A model generated the notes under the pieces. That model had not been told where the DNA came from, made no database searches, and was given only the letters and a program-made list of their open reading frames with translations. The position numbers and the translations under genes are program-made. From contig NZ_RJVR01000190.1 in the NCBI RefSeq assembly GCF_003999195.1, positions 1 to 39,232 on the forward strand: a stretch of 39,232 bases of DNA. Direction: 5' to 3'. How positions within the stretch are numbered: the first letter of the stretch is position 1; each line of letters begins with the position of its first letter. Source of the DNA: Streptomyces soli (GTDB lineage: Bacteria; Actinomycetota; Actinomycetes; Streptomycetales; Streptomycetaceae). Shown here piece by piece: positions 6,425 to 16,372 of the stretch.

Positions 6425-7651
6425 TCAGTGGTGACGGCGGCGCTGCCGCTGCGCGATGCCCGTGGCAGGGGCGGTGGGGGCCGCCGTGTCGGTGGCCGTG
6501 GCGGTATCCGTAGCCGTCGCCGTATCGGTGACCGAAGCCGAGGCCGTATCGGTCGCCGAGGCGGCCGCGCCTGGGATCTGGACGCCGAGGGCGGTGAGGG
6601 CGGTGATGACGGGCTGGAAGAAGGTGGTACCGCCGACGGTGCAGTCGCCGTCGCCGCCGGAGGTGAGGCCGATGGCGGCGTCGCCGTCGAAGAGGGGGCC
6701 GCCGCTGTCGCCGGGTTCGGCGCAGACGGTGGTCTGGATGAGGCCGGTGACGGTGCCCTCGGGGTAGTTGACCGTGGCGTTGAGGGCGGTGACCTGGCCG
6801 TCGTGGACGCCGGTGGTGCTGCCGCTGCGGGTGACGGTCTCGCCGACGACGGCTTCGGCGGCGGCGGCGATGGCCTGGACCTGGCCGTTGCCGAGGTCGA
6901 CCTCGCTGGGCTGGTCGATCGCCGTGCCGTCGGTCGAGATCAGCGAGAAGTCGCCGTCACCGGGGAAGGTGTCCTTGACCGTCGACCCTAGGGTCTGGGC
7001 GCCGGGCTGGTCGGCGGCCCAGGGGGTACCGACCGCGCCGCAGTGGCCGGCGGTGAGGATGAAGTTGCTGGTCCCGTCCGTGACGTTGAAGCCGAGTGAG
7101 CAGCGGGCGACGTCGGAGAAGATGGCGTCGCCCCCGGATATCGCGGCCCGGATGGTGAAGGTGTCGGCCGTGCGCTCCATCGTCACGGCGCCGCCCTGCG
7201 CGGCCGCCGTGGACGAGAGTGCCGTCCAGTCGGCCGACGACACCGTCTTGTCGGCGAGGACGACGACCTGGTTGGTCTTGGGGTCCACGGACCACGCGGT
7301 ACCGGCCACCGGTGGAGCGGCCTTCAACGCCGCTGTGGCGGAGGCCAGTTGATCGCTGCTCCGGGTCACCATCTTGGCGGTGGCGCCTGCGGCCGCGACG
7401 GCCGAGGCCGCGTCGGCGTCGGTCACCGCCACGACGGCCTTGCCGTCCGTGCCGACCCAGCTGCCCGCCGTGTTGTCGGTGCCGAGCTGCGTGACCAGCG
7501 TACGGGCGAGCGTGGCGGCGTCCGTGGCCGGCGCGGTCGGGGACGACGGGCTCGCGAACGCTCCCGCGACCACCGCCCCGGCGCAGACCACTCCGCCCGC
7601 GGTGGCGAAGATGCCGATCCTGCGGACGTTGCGTTGCCTTGCGTGACTCAA
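6425..7651 (-). CDS. Secreted S1-family serine protease (streptogrisin/alpha-lytic type)
   Basis: The 408-residue preproprotein has a basic N-terminus and signal segment (10-35), an Ala/Thr-rich pro-region (about 41-168) and a mature protease beginning near ISGGDAIFS at 171. The chymotrypsin-fold triad is His203 (TAGHC), Asp234 (GDFSLIS) and Ser316 (GDSGGP); Cys184-Cys204 and Cys310-Cys337 can form the usual disulfides. A C-terminal tail of TDTATA-type repeats ends in RQRRRHH; this is not part of the classic catalytic domain and may be a wall-associated or flexible linker. The start is a TTG with a good GGGAGGT ribosome site six bases upstream. It is expected to act outside the cell in protein degradation and is probably monocistronic. 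Confidence 0.9.
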   Translation of the reverse strand: MSHARQRNVRRIGIFATAGGVVCAGAVVAGAFASPSSPTAPATDAATLARTLVTQLGTDNTAGSWVGTDGKAVVAVTDADAASAVAAAGATAKMVTRSSDQLASATAALKAAPPVAGTAWSVDPKTNQVVVLADKTVSSADWTALSSTAAAQGGAVTMERTADTFTIRAAISGGDAIFSDVARCSLGFNVTDGTSNFILTAGHCGAVGTPWAADQPGAQTLGSTVKDTFPGDGDFSLISTDGTAIDQPSEVDLGNGQVQAIAAAAEAVVGETVTRSGSTTGVHDGQVTALNATVNYPEGTVTGLIQTTVCAEPGDSGGPLFDGDAAIGLTSGGDGDCTVGGTTFFQPVITALTALGVQIPGAAASATDTASASVTDTATATDTATATDTAAPTAPATGIAQRQRRRHH

Positions 7652-7745
7652 CTGAGACCTCCCTCGGCCTGGTTCACCCGGTCAATACGCGGTGCCCATG
7701 CCAAGGGACTCAACGAACTTGGTAAAGAACGACGGAGACGGTGTG

Positions 7746-8067
7746 TCAGCGCTTGCGCGCGACCACCGCCCAGCTCGCAGCCTGCGCGTTTGTGTAGCCG
7801 CTGCTCGGTCGCCGGGCTCCGGCCGCCAGCGGTCGACGGGTGCGACCCCCGGCTCGACCAGTTCCGGGGATGCCGGTGCCGATGTCGAGGAACTGCCGGA
7901 TACCGGCCTCGGCGGCCAGGTAGCGGGTGCTGCGCTGCATGAACAGCCGCAGGGAGCGGGCGCCGTGGGCCGCGTAGGGGTTGACGTTCAGGACCTGCTG
8001 GGCGGCCTCAGTAGTCGTACATCCGGGCCGGGTGCGGCTTGGTGGTGTCGATACGGCCCGGAGTCAT
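7746..8067 (-). pseudogene. Decayed SAM-dependent methyltransferase (SAV2177/DUF574 family)
   Basis: The ATG at 8067 overlaps the DUF397 stop (ATGA) and begins MTPGRIDTTKPHPARMYDY, the typical start of this family, then meets a TGA. Another frame continues QQVLNVNPYAAHGARSLRL and RYLAAEAGIRQFLDIGTGIP, the SAM-binding region. It then jumps to the C-terminal ELVEPGVAPVDRWRPEPGD and finally, in a further frame, to VVARKR and a stop. Only about 105 of roughly 270 residues remain, with at least two internal deletions and a frame change. The translational coupling signal to the intact DUF397 gene is preserved, suggesting recent decay from a four-gene cluster. Confidence 0.8.
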
Positions 8068-8321
8068 GCTGGATCTCCCATCAGAAAGTCCGCAGCGCCC
8101 GACTTGGCACCGAGGATGAACTGCGTCATGTCCTGGTTGCTGCAGATCAGCGCCGGGCCGTCGGGGTCGGTGGACTGCCGGAGGGCGACCCGGCCGTCGT
8201 TGAGCTTCTTCGCCTCGACGCAGGCGCCGCCGTTGGTGCCGCTCCAGGGCTTGTGCCAGCCCTCGGTGCCGAGATTGCGGGCCGGCATCCCGTTACGTAT
8301 GCGGTTCTCGTCGCGATCCAT
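8064..8321 (-). CDS. DUF397 small protein of a whiJ-type locus
   Basis: The 85-residue product contains the DUF397 signature (GWHKPWSGTNGGACVEAKKL, then VALRQSTDPDGPALICS) typical of Streptomyces proteins partnered with WhiJ-like regulators. It lies three bases downstream of the XRE regulator gene in the same operon, which suggests co-translation and probably direct interaction. Family members influence development and antibiotic production; biochemical activity is not established. No lesion is seen. The stop overlaps the start of a decayed methyltransferase. Confidence 0.9.
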   Translation of the reverse strand: MDRDENRIRNGMPARNLGTEGWHKPWSGTNGGACVEAKKLNDGRVALRQSTDPDGPALICSNQDMTQFILGAKSGAADFLMGDPA

Positions 8322-8324
8322 GGT

Positions 8325-9185
8325 TCAGATCTCCTTGAGCAGAGCGTGGAGGACGGCCTGCGTGCCTTCCGGGGTCGCCGCCTGCTCGCACATCCGGTCC
8401 AGGGTCTGGAGGTACGTGGCCACGTCGGCACGTTCGTCCAGGTACGCGGCGCTGGTGAGCCCCTCGGTGTAGACGATGTCCGGCAGCTCGGGGATCTCGA
8501 AGCGGAAGAGCTGGAAGTGCCCGAAGGTGCCCGGATGGGGGCCCGTGGAGAAGGGCAGGAGCTGAACGGTCACATTGGGCAGCTCCGTGGCGCGCAGCAG
8601 CCGTTCGAGCTGACGGCGCATGACCTTGGGGCCGCCGACGTTGCGGCGCAGCACCGTCTCGTCCAGGACGGCCCACAGGTGCGGGGCCTCGCCGGGGCCG
8701 GTGAGCAGCGCCTGGCGCTCCATGCGCAGGGCGACCCGCTTGTCCAGCTCCTCCGGGGTCGCGTCGGGGAAGCCGACACTCAGCAGGGTCCGGACGTAGT
8801 CCTCGGTCTGCAGCAGCCCCGGTACGTAGTGCGGCTCGTAGGCCCGGATCAGCTTGGCGGCGCCTTCGAGCGACACGTAGACGCTGAACCAGTCGGGCAG
8901 GACGTCGCGGAAGTTGTGCCACCAACCGGGGCGGTTGGCCTCTTCGGCGAGGCTGAGGAAGGCGTCGATCTCCTCGCGCGCGATGCCGTAGGTCTGCAGC
9001 AGCTTCTCGACGTAGAGGAGCTTGAGGCCGACCTCGGCCTTCTCCATACGACGCACTGTGGTCTGGTTGACCCGCAGCGCGCGGGCGGCCTGGTCCGGGG
9101 AGAGCCCGGCTTTCTCCCGCAGGTCTTGCAGGCGCTTGCCGAGGACGATCTGGCCGACGGTCGGAGCTGACCGCGGTTCACTCAT
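8325..9185 (-). CDS. XRE-family regulator with DUF5753 (WhiJ-like)
   Basis: The 286-residue protein has an N-terminal helix-turn-helix (about 15-70, with LSPDQAARALRVNQTTVRRM) followed by the DUF5753 sensor or interaction domain (about 100-280). That domain contains the family landmark YEPHYVPGLLQTEDYVR and a C-terminal block VTVQLLPFSTGPHPGTFGHF. This is the architecture of WhiJ and its many Streptomyces paralogues, DNA-binding repressors usually released by a partner DUF397 protein. It is encoded divergently from a histidine-kinase-like ATPase gene, the third usual member of such loci. Operators probably lie in the shared 281-bp intergenic region. Confidence 0.92.
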   Translation of the reverse strand: MSEPRSAPTVGQIVLGKRLQDLREKAGLSPDQAARALRVNQTTVRRMEKAEVGLKLLYVEKLLQTYGIAREEIDAFLSLAEEANRPGWWHNFRDVLPDWFSVYVSLEGAAKLIRAYEPHYVPGLLQTEDYVRTLLSVGFPDATPEELDKRVALRMERQALLTGPGEAPHLWAVLDETVLRRNVGGPKVMRRQLERLLRATELPNVTVQLLPFSTGPHPGTFGHFQLFRFEIPELPDIVYTEGLTSAAYLDERADVATYLQTLDRMCEQAATPEGTQAVLHALLKEI

Positions 9186-9466
9186 GCCGTCTACCTCTGC
9201 TTCTGCCTCTGCGTCCTGCTCTTCGTCCTGCGGCGGCCGGGGGGCGGCCTTTATCCCCAGCAGTGTGCCATGGCCCTATTACGGGGGGACATCCTGCAGT
9301 CCGTTATCTGCATTCTGCAAAGTGTCCCTTGCCAGTTGGTGGTGACGGCAGCGATAGTTGAAGAGTGATCCAGCCCATGAGGCCGCGCATTCACGGGAGT
9401 TGGGCTCCGCCCCGGCCTGCACGCCCGTCGACGTGTCCCCCCACAGGCACATGGAAGGCAGACATC
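9186..9466. promoter_or_regulatory. Divergent promoter region of the whiJ-type locus
   Basis: This 281-bp intergenic region separates the XRE gene from the ATPase gene. It contains three copies of CTGCA at 9294, 9308 and 9315, spaced 14 and 7 bp, in a locally AT-richer patch suitable for promoter elements. They are candidate operators for the adjacent XRE regulator. No curated consensus was available for comparison. Confidence 0.4.
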
Positions 9467-9892
9467 ATGGCTCCGGCTCCCGATGTGCGCTTGACTCAGC
9501 GGCTCTGCCATGACGCCTTCCAACTGCCAGCCGAGGACGCGCGCGTGGGCGAGGCGCGTCGCCGTGTTCAGTCGATACTGCGGGGCTGGGGCGTGGATCG
9601 GGGCGACGACATGGTGCTGATCGTGAGCGAGCTGTTCACCAACGCCATCCGGTACAGCGGGGGCGACCGGATAGACGTGGCCCTGTGGACGGCCGAGAAC
9701 CTGCTGTACGTCGAGGTCACGGACCGGGGGCCGACCGGCGGCGACGCGCCGACGCCACGGCAGGCCGGTGTCGACGACGAGTGCGGGCGCGGGCTGATGC
9801 TGGTCGAGCACCTCGCGGAGCGCTGGGGCTCGGGGTCGAACCGGCCGGGCGGTGGCGGCCACGCCGTGTGGGCGGCCCTGGCGCTGCGCTAG
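9467..9892 (+). CDS. RsbW-like ATP-binding protein (HATPase_c) of a whiJ-type locus
   Basis: The product of 141 residues is a single GHKL ATPase domain. It has the N box in SELFTNAIRYSGG, the G1 motif in TDRGPTGGD and the G2 motif in GRGLMLVEHLAERWG. Such stand-alone domains act as anti-sigma-factor kinases or partners and are the usual third member of whiJ-like loci. The frame is open upstream to 9365, but the ATG at 9467 is preferred because GGAAGG lies upstream and the family begins here. The stop codon is part of a CTAG. It converges on the secreted lytic enzyme across a miniature element. Confidence 0.85.
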   Translation: MAPAPDVRLTQRLCHDAFQLPAEDARVGEARRRVQSILRGWGVDRGDDMVLIVSELFTNAIRYSGGDRIDVALWTAENLLYVEVTDRGPTGGDAPTPRQAGVDDECGRGLMLVEHLAERWGSGSNRPGGGGHAVWAALALR

Positions 9893-9911
9893 GCCCCGGC
9901 CCTGACTGGGC

Positions 9912-11529
<1,618 letters not shown>

Positions 11530-12120
11530 TTACGAGGTCCGCCTGGGCAGCGGAAGCGGAAGCGCGGGCAGTCCGTCGAGGCTGGTGGCGACGTACGGCT
11601 TCTTCTCGCAGTACTCGTTGAAGCTCTCGTCGGTCTCGCGGCCGAAGCGCTGCGCGTGCAGCGGCCGGTCCTCCACGTACTCCATGAAGGGCACGGCGTA
11701 GCCGCAGGAGTCGCTGATCCGCTCCGCCGTGACGAGGATGATCGCGCGGCAGTCGGTCCGCTTGCGGAAGTCGTCGCCGAAGTGGGTGATGAGACCGTCC
11801 CAGCGTGGGTTGTCGCGGAAGACCGGCTCGCCCCGGCCGTGGACGCGCACGATGGTTGGCGGACCGTCGAAAGCGCACCACATGAGGGTGATGCGGCCGT
11901 TCTCCCTGAGGTGGGCGATTGTCTCGGCGCCGCTGCCGCCGAGGTCGAGATAGGCCATGGTGAGGCCGTCGATGACGACGAAGGAGCCGTCGGCGAGGCC
12001 CTTCGGGGAGAGGTTGACCCTGCCGTCGCCGGACAGGGGTGCGGTGGCCGTGAAGAAGACCTTCTGCTCTTCGATGAACGACCGGAGACGGCCGTCGACG
12101 CGCTCGTAGACCTTTGCCAT
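11530..12120 (-). CDS. Pyridoxamine 5'-phosphate oxidase-family flavoprotein
   Basis: The 196-residue product has the split-barrel FMN fold of this family. Landmarks are an N-terminal FFTATAPLSGDGRVNLSPKG segment typical of the branch with conserved SPKG, GETIAHLREN-like helix sequence, WCAFDGPP and FRKRTDCRAIILVTAERI. Members bind FMN or F420 and act on varied small substrates; this branch is not known to make pyridoxal phosphate. The frame is open upstream, but the ATG at 12120 starts the conserved MAKVYERVDGRLRSFI. It is transcribed away from the GNAT gene, with a 46-bp shared promoter region. Substrate unknown. Confidence 0.82.
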   Translation of the reverse strand: MAKVYERVDGRLRSFIEEQKVFFTATAPLSGDGRVNLSPKGLADGSFVVIDGLTMAYLDLGGSGAETIAHLRENGRITLMWCAFDGPPTIVRVHGRGEPVFRDNPRWDGLITHFGDDFRKRTDCRAIILVTAERISDSCGYAVPFMEYVEDRPLHAQRFGRETDESFNEYCEKKPYVATSLDGLPALPLPLPRRTS

Positions 12121-12169
12121 GAGAAGAATTATCCGTGCTGTCCTCACGGATCCGTGTGAGTATTGAGTG

Positions 12170-12769
12170 ATGAACGAAGATCGTCCGAACGCTTTCGCGC
12201 GCGTGCTCACCGAGCGCCTCGAGCTGCACGCCGTATCGATGGCGGATCTGGCCCCGCTCTTCGCCATCAACTCCGACTCGGACACATGGCGGCACGCGCC
12301 CGACGAGCGGCACACGACCGCCGACCAGACCCGGGTCTGGATCGACCGGGCTGCCGCCCGCTGGCGGACGGACGGGCTGAGCTACTGGAGCGTACGGCTG
12401 CGCTCGGACGGATCGACGATCGGCGTCGGCGGTGTGCAGCGGCACGCCAGCGGCGGCTGGAATCTGTACTACCGCTTCGCGCCCGCCTCCTGGGGGCAGG
12501 GCTACGCCACCGAGATGTCCCACGCCGCGGTCGAGGCCGCCAGCGCCGTCGACCCGGAGGTGCCGGTCTTCGCCTGGATCCTGGACCACAACGAGGCCTC
12601 GCGGCGGGTCGCCGAACGCCTCGGCTTCAAGAACTACGGCGAGTTCGCGGACGCCAACGACGGGGTGACCCGGCTCGCGTATGCCGACCGGCCGCCGCTG
12701 CTGCTCGGCTCAGCCGTCCTTGACGGTGATGCCGATGGTCGCGGCGAGGGCCGGCGCCAGCTCCAGTAG
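12170..12769 (+). CDS. GNAT-family N-acetyltransferase (RimJ/RimL type)
   Basis: The product of about 199 residues begins with TERLELHAVSMADLAPLF, a RimJ/RimL-type start. It carries the acetyl-CoA motif as FAPASWGQGYATEMSHAAVE, with the later DHNEASRRVAERLGFKNYGE block. Likely substrates are protein N-termini or small amines; the sequence does not decide. Both GTG 12167 and ATG 12170 are possible starts. The C-terminus overlaps the convergent pentapeptide gene by 60 bases, and its last 20 residues look like read-through, so a relative may stop near 12712. Confidence 0.85.
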   Translation: MNEDRPNAFARVLTERLELHAVSMADLAPLFAINSDSDTWRHAPDERHTTADQTRVWIDRAAARWRTDGLSYWSVRLRSDGSTIGVGGVQRHASGGWNLYYRFAPASWGQGYATEMSHAAVEAASAVDPEVPVFAWILDHNEASRRVAERLGFKNYGEFADANDGVTRLAYADRPPLLLGSAVLDGDADGRGEGRRQLQ

Positions 12770-13387
12770 CTGCCCGGTGCTGATGACCGCCCCGCGCAGC
12801 GACTCGTAACCGTCGGCGAGGTCGAGGCGGGTCGCCCCACGCAGGTCTGCCCGCTTGAGGGTTGCCCTGCCGAGCCGTATCCGCTCCACCGCGGTGCCGG
12901 GGAAGGTGACGCCGTCCAGCTTCGCGCCGCCGAGGTCGGCGTCCCACAGGACGCAGTCCTCGAACACGACGTCGTACAGCTCGGCGGCGCGCAGGTTGAC
13001 GGAGTCGAACTTACAGCGCCGGAAGACCACCCGCCGCAACACCGCACCGAAGGCCTCCACGCCGGCCAGCACGCAGGAGTCGGCCGTGACGTCCAGCCAG
13101 TCGGACTCGGCGAAACGGGTGCCGACGAAGCGGTCGCCGCGCAGCCAGACGTCGTTGAGCCGGGCCCGGCGCAGGCTGACGCCGGTGAAGGAGCTGTCCG
13201 TTATCGCGCACTCCAGGAAGGCGGCGCCGGCCGCGTCGTCGTCCTCGAAGTCGAGGCGGTCGAAGTGGACCGTGTCGTACCGCACCTCAAGAGCGAGCCC
13301 GCCGCCCTCATGGGGCTGGAGCAGCTCCGCGTAGGGCAGGTCGGAAAGCTCTTCCGGGGTCCCGGGCAGTTTGCTGGTCACGATCAC
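12710..13387 (-). CDS. Pentapeptide-repeat protein
   Basis: The product of about 225 residues is built mainly of degenerate pentapeptide repeats with the A(D/N)LxX pattern, for example SFTGVSLRRARLNDVWLRGD, ANLRAAEL-type RVNLRAAEL segments and ADLGGAKLDGVTF. These form a right-handed quadrilateral beta-helix. Some relatives (MfpA, Qnr) protect DNA gyrase from quinolones, but most are of unknown function and no gyrase-specific mark is visible. GTG at 13387 or 13381 is the likely start; the longer frame to 13420 has no ribosome site. It overlaps the convergent GNAT gene by 60 bases. Confidence 0.82.
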   Translation of the reverse strand: MIVTSKLPGTPEELSDLPYAELLQPHEGGGLALEVRYDTVHFDRLDFEDDDAAGAAFLECAITDSSFTGVSLRRARLNDVWLRGDRFVGTRFAESDWLDVTADSCVLAGVEAFGAVLRRVVFRRCKFDSVNLRAAELYDVVFEDCVLWDADLGGAKLDGVTFPGTAVERIRLGRATLKRADLRGATRLDLADGYESLRGAVISTGQLLELAPALAATIGITVKDG

Positions 13388-13478
13388 CAGGCTAGGGCCC
13401 GCCACTGACAAAGCCCACAACGCCCCGGGGATGCGGACATAAGCAATTTATCGGGCGCGACTTGCTACGTTGCGTCGC

Positions 13479-14822
13479 ATGCGCACATCGACGGTGGACG
13501 CGCCGCCCCCACCCGCCATCCGGCTGCCGAAGCGCCGTGGCGTGGAGCTGGCCCTGCTGGTGGCGGCGGTCCTGATCTCCGTCTACGGCTACTGCGCGGT
13601 CGGTCTGGCCAGGTACGGCGCCGTCCCACCCGACGCGGTCCGCTACGGCTCGGCGCTGGGCGGCCTCGCCCTCCTCGCGCACATCTCGGTCCGCCTCCGC
13701 GCGCCCTACGCCGACCCGCTCCTCCTGCCGATCGCGGTCCTGCTCAACGGCCTGGGCCTGGTCCTGATCTACCGCCTCGACCTGCAGACCCCGGACACGG
13801 CCGCGCCCGCCCAGCTGATCTGGTCGGCCCTCGGGGTCGCGCTCTTCATCGGCGTCGTCGTCCTGCTCCGCGACTACCGCGTGCTGGCCCGTTACGCGTA
13901 CGTCAGCGTGGCCGCCGCCCTGGTCCTGATGATCGTCCCGATCTTCTTCCCTGCCGTGAACGGCGCCAAGATCTGGATCCAATACGCGGGATTCTCCATT
14001 CAGCCCGGCGAGTTCGCCAAGGTCCTGCTGGCCGTCTTCTTCGCCGCCTACCTCGCCGACAACCGCCACGCCCTCGCCTACACCGGCCGCCGCATCCGCA
14101 AGCTTCAGCTGCCCACCGGCCGGGTTCTCGGCCCGATCCTCGCGATCTGGGTGATCAGCGTCGGCGTCCTGGTCCTCGAACGCGACCTGGGCACCTCGCT
14201 GCTCTTCTTCGGCCTCTTCGTGATCCTGCTCTACGTCGCCACCGGCCGCACCGGCTGGATCGCCGTCGGCCTGGTCCTGTCCGCCGCCGGGGCCTTCGCC
14301 GCCGGCGCCCTCGAACCGCACGTCCACAGCCGCGTGACGGACTGGCTGCACCCCTTCGCCAGCATCGACGCCGGCCGCGGCCCCGGCCAACTCGCCCAGT
14401 CCCTCTTCGCGTTCGCCGCCGGCGGCGCGCTCGGCGCCGGGCTCGGCGAGGGTCACTCCGTCCTCATCGGCTTCGCCGTCAAGTCCGACTTCATCCTCGC
14501 CACGGCCGGCGAGGAACTGGGCCTGGCCGGGATCGGCGCGGTCATCCTGCTCTACGCCCTGCTCGTGGCCCGCGGCTACCGCGCCGGGCTCGCCATGCGC
14601 GACCCCTTCGGCCGGCTGCTGGCGATCGGCCTCGCCTCGATCATCGCGCTGCAGGTCTTCGTCATCACCGGCGGCGTGACCGACCTGATCCCGCTCACCG
14701 GCATGGCGATGCCGTTCCTGGCGCAGGGCGGCTCGTCCGTAGTCACCAACTGGATCATCGTCGCCCTGCTGATGCTGCTCAGCGACACCGCGCGAAGCGC
14801 CGACGAAGGCCGCGGCCGATGA
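13479..14822 (+). CDS. SEDS-family peptidoglycan polymerase (RodA/FtsW)
   Basis: The product of 447 residues has about ten hydrophobic membrane segments and the SEDS landmarks. These are the PAVNGAKIWIQYAGFSIQPGEFAK block, the acidic residue region LERDLGTSLLFFG, and a C-terminal GMAMPFLAQGGSSVVTNW. SEDS proteins polymerise lipid II into glycan strands together with a class B PBP. Exactly such a PBP follows with an ATGA overlap, so the two form one unit. The ATG at 13479 is preferred over TTG at 13470. Because Streptomyces has several SEDS paralogues, the exact role (division, tip growth or sporulation) is not settled by sequence. Confidence 0.92.
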   Translation: MRTSTVDAPPPPAIRLPKRRGVELALLVAAVLISVYGYCAVGLARYGAVPPDAVRYGSALGGLALLAHISVRLRAPYADPLLLPIAVLLNGLGLVLIYRLDLQTPDTAAPAQLIWSALGVALFIGVVVLLRDYRVLARYAYVSVAAALVLMIVPIFFPAVNGAKIWIQYAGFSIQPGEFAKVLLAVFFAAYLADNRHALAYTGRRIRKLQLPTGRVLGPILAIWVISVGVLVLERDLGTSLLFFGLFVILLYVATGRTGWIAVGLVLSAAGAFAAGALEPHVHSRVTDWLHPFASIDAGRGPGQLAQSLFAFAAGGALGAGLGEGHSVLIGFAVKSDFILATAGEELGLAGIGAVILLYALLVARGYRAGLAMRDPFGRLLAIGLASIIALQVFVITGGVTDLIPLTGMAMPFLAQGGSSVVTNWIIVALLMLLSDTARSADEGRGR

Positions 14823-16258
14823 CCCGCCACGGGCGCCACGCCGCCGCCTTCTGCCTGCTGCTCCTCCTCACGCTGCTGCTGGGCGCCACCCGCGTCCAGG
14901 TCCTCGACTCGCCCTCCTACGACGGCAATCCGGCCAATCGCCGCCTCGCCATCACCCGCTACGCCCAGCCGCGCGGCAACATTCTCGTCGGCGGCCACCC
15001 CGTCACCGGCTCCCGGGCGACCCACAGCCAGCTCAAGTACGTACGCGCCTACACCGACGGGCCGCTCTACGCCCCCGTCACCGGCTTCGCCTCGCAGACC
15101 TATGGCGCCACGCTCCTCGAGGCCGCCGAGGACGACGTCCTGTCCGGCACCGCCGACCAGCTCGTCGCCCTCCCCCTCTGGAACGCCGTCACCCGCCGGC
15201 AGCAGCCCGGCGGCGACGTACGCACCACCATCAACCCTGCCGCCCAGCGCGCCGCCTACCGGGGCCTCGGCGGCAGAAAGGGCGCCGTCGCCGCGCTCGA
15301 CCCCGCCACCGGCCGGATTCTCGCCCTCGTCAGCACGCCCTCGTACGACCCCGGCGACATCGCCGGCACCGGCCCGGCCGCCACCACCGCCTGGTCGGGC
15401 CTGCTCGACCACCCCGACCAGCCCATGGTCAACCGCGCGCTGCGGCAGACCTATCCGCCAGGCTCGACCTTCAAGACGGTGACCGCCATCGCCGCGCTCA
15501 CCAGCGGCACCATCACGGATGTCGACGAGCCCACCGACTCCCCCGACCCCTATCCGCTGCCCGGCTCGACGGTCAGGCTCACCAACGAGTCCTCCACCGA
15601 GGCCTGCCGCGACGCGAGCCTAAGAATCGCCTACCAGATCTCCTGCAACACGGTCTTCGGCAAGCTGGGCGACGACGTCGGGCTCAAGGCGATGGCCGAC
15701 ACCGCCGGGGCCTTCGGCTTCAACGACCCCGCCCTGCGGATCCCGTCCCGGGCCGCCACCAGCGTCTTCGACACCCACATGGACAGGGCCCAGCTCGCGC
15801 TGTCCTCCATCGGCCAGTACAACACCGCCGCCACGCCCCTCCAGATGGCCATGGTCGCCGCCGCCGTCGCCAACGGCGGCACGTTGATGCAGCCGCACCT
15901 TGTGGACCGTACGCCCGTCGCCACCACCTACGACTCCGTCTACCGCCAGGTCATGGACGCCAACGTCGCCGCGCAGATGCAGGAGCTCATGACCGGCGCC
16001 GTCGCCCAGGGCACCGGCCGCCGCGCCGCCATCCCCGGCGCGGTCGTCGGCGGCAAGACCGGCACCGCCCAGAACGGCGAGAACAACCGCGGCATGCCCT
16101 TCGCCTGGTTCATCGCCTGGGCCCACCCCAAGGATTCCGGCACCCCGGCCGTCGCGGTGGCCGTCGTGGTCGAGGACGCCGCCGCCAACCGCGCCGACAT
16201 CAGCGGCGGCGGCGTCGCCGCGCCGATCGCCCGTGCCGTGATGCGGGCCGTACTGTAG
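14819..16258 (+). CDS. Class B penicillin-binding protein (transpeptidase)
   Basis: The 479-residue protein has one N-terminal membrane anchor (about 8-25), a short pedestal region with RGNILVGGHPV, and a C-terminal transpeptidase domain. All three active-site motifs are intact: Ser216-xx-Lys219 in PPGSTFK, SCN at 275-277 and KTGT at 413-416. It crosslinks peptidoglycan on the outer face of the membrane and is the expected partner of the preceding SEDS polymerase, whose stop it overlaps by four bases. It is short for a class B PBP because the pedestal is small. A leader ORF and attenuator follow at once. Confidence 0.93.
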   Translation: MTRHGRHAAAFCLLLLLTLLLGATRVQVLDSPSYDGNPANRRLAITRYAQPRGNILVGGHPVTGSRATHSQLKYVRAYTDGPLYAPVTGFASQTYGATLLEAAEDDVLSGTADQLVALPLWNAVTRRQQPGGDVRTTINPAAQRAAYRGLGGRKGAVAALDPATGRILALVSTPSYDPGDIAGTGPAATTAWSGLLDHPDQPMVNRALRQTYPPGSTFKTVTAIAALTSGTITDVDEPTDSPDPYPLPGSTVRLTNESSTEACRDASLRIAYQISCNTVFGKLGDDVGLKAMADTAGAFGFNDPALRIPSRAATSVFDTHMDRAQLALSSIGQYNTAATPLQMAMVAAAVANGGTLMQPHLVDRTPVATTYDSVYRQVMDANVAAQMQELMTGAVAQGTGRRAAIPGAVVGGKTGTAQNGENNRGMPFAWFIAWAHPKDSGTPAVAVAVVVEDAAANRADISGGGVAAPIARAVMRAVL

Positions 16259-16297
16259 TGTTGCTGCCGTCTTCAGCACTGATGGACCGGACCGACC

Positions 16298-16307
16298 GAG
16301 GAGGTGA
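16298..16307 (+). promoter_or_regulatory. Near-perfect Shine-Dalgarno sequence of the leader ORF
   Basis: GAGGAGGTGA is complementary to nine or ten bases of the 16S rRNA 3' end and lies eight bases before the ATT that opens the leader frame. No other start codon lies at a useful distance. An in-frame GTG at 16304 is inside this site and therefore badly placed. Such strength without a normal gene behind it marks a translated leader. Confidence 0.7.
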
Positions 16308-16312
16308 GACCC

Positions 16313-16372
16313 ATTACCGCTGTATCAGCTTGGGTGCTCCCCTCCCGAAGCCACGCGGTCCCTACGACCTAG
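16313..16372 (+). CDS. Leader peptide ORF (uORF) with AUU start
   Basis: Nineteen codons encode ITAVSAWVLPSRSHAVPTT and end in TAG at 16370-16372. The strong ribosome site eight bases upstream makes ATT at 16313 the most plausible start; AUU is a rare initiator known best from infC. The TAG is directly followed by the left arm of a hairpin that masks the next gene's start. This is the arrangement of translational attenuators upstream of antibiotic-resistance methyltransferases and ABC-F genes, where a stalled leader ribosome opens the hairpin. The stall signal, if any, is unknown. The peptide contains one Trp and a Pro-Ser-Arg-Ser-His stretch. Confidence 0.6.
   Translation: MTAVSAWVLPSRSHAVPTT

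Noticed and set aside
12710..12769. Frameshift in the GNAT gene causing the 60-base overlap with the pentapeptide gene
   Set aside because: The frame is continuous and no stop is lost with certainty. The overlap may simply be read-through at the 3' end, so the gene is kept as intact.
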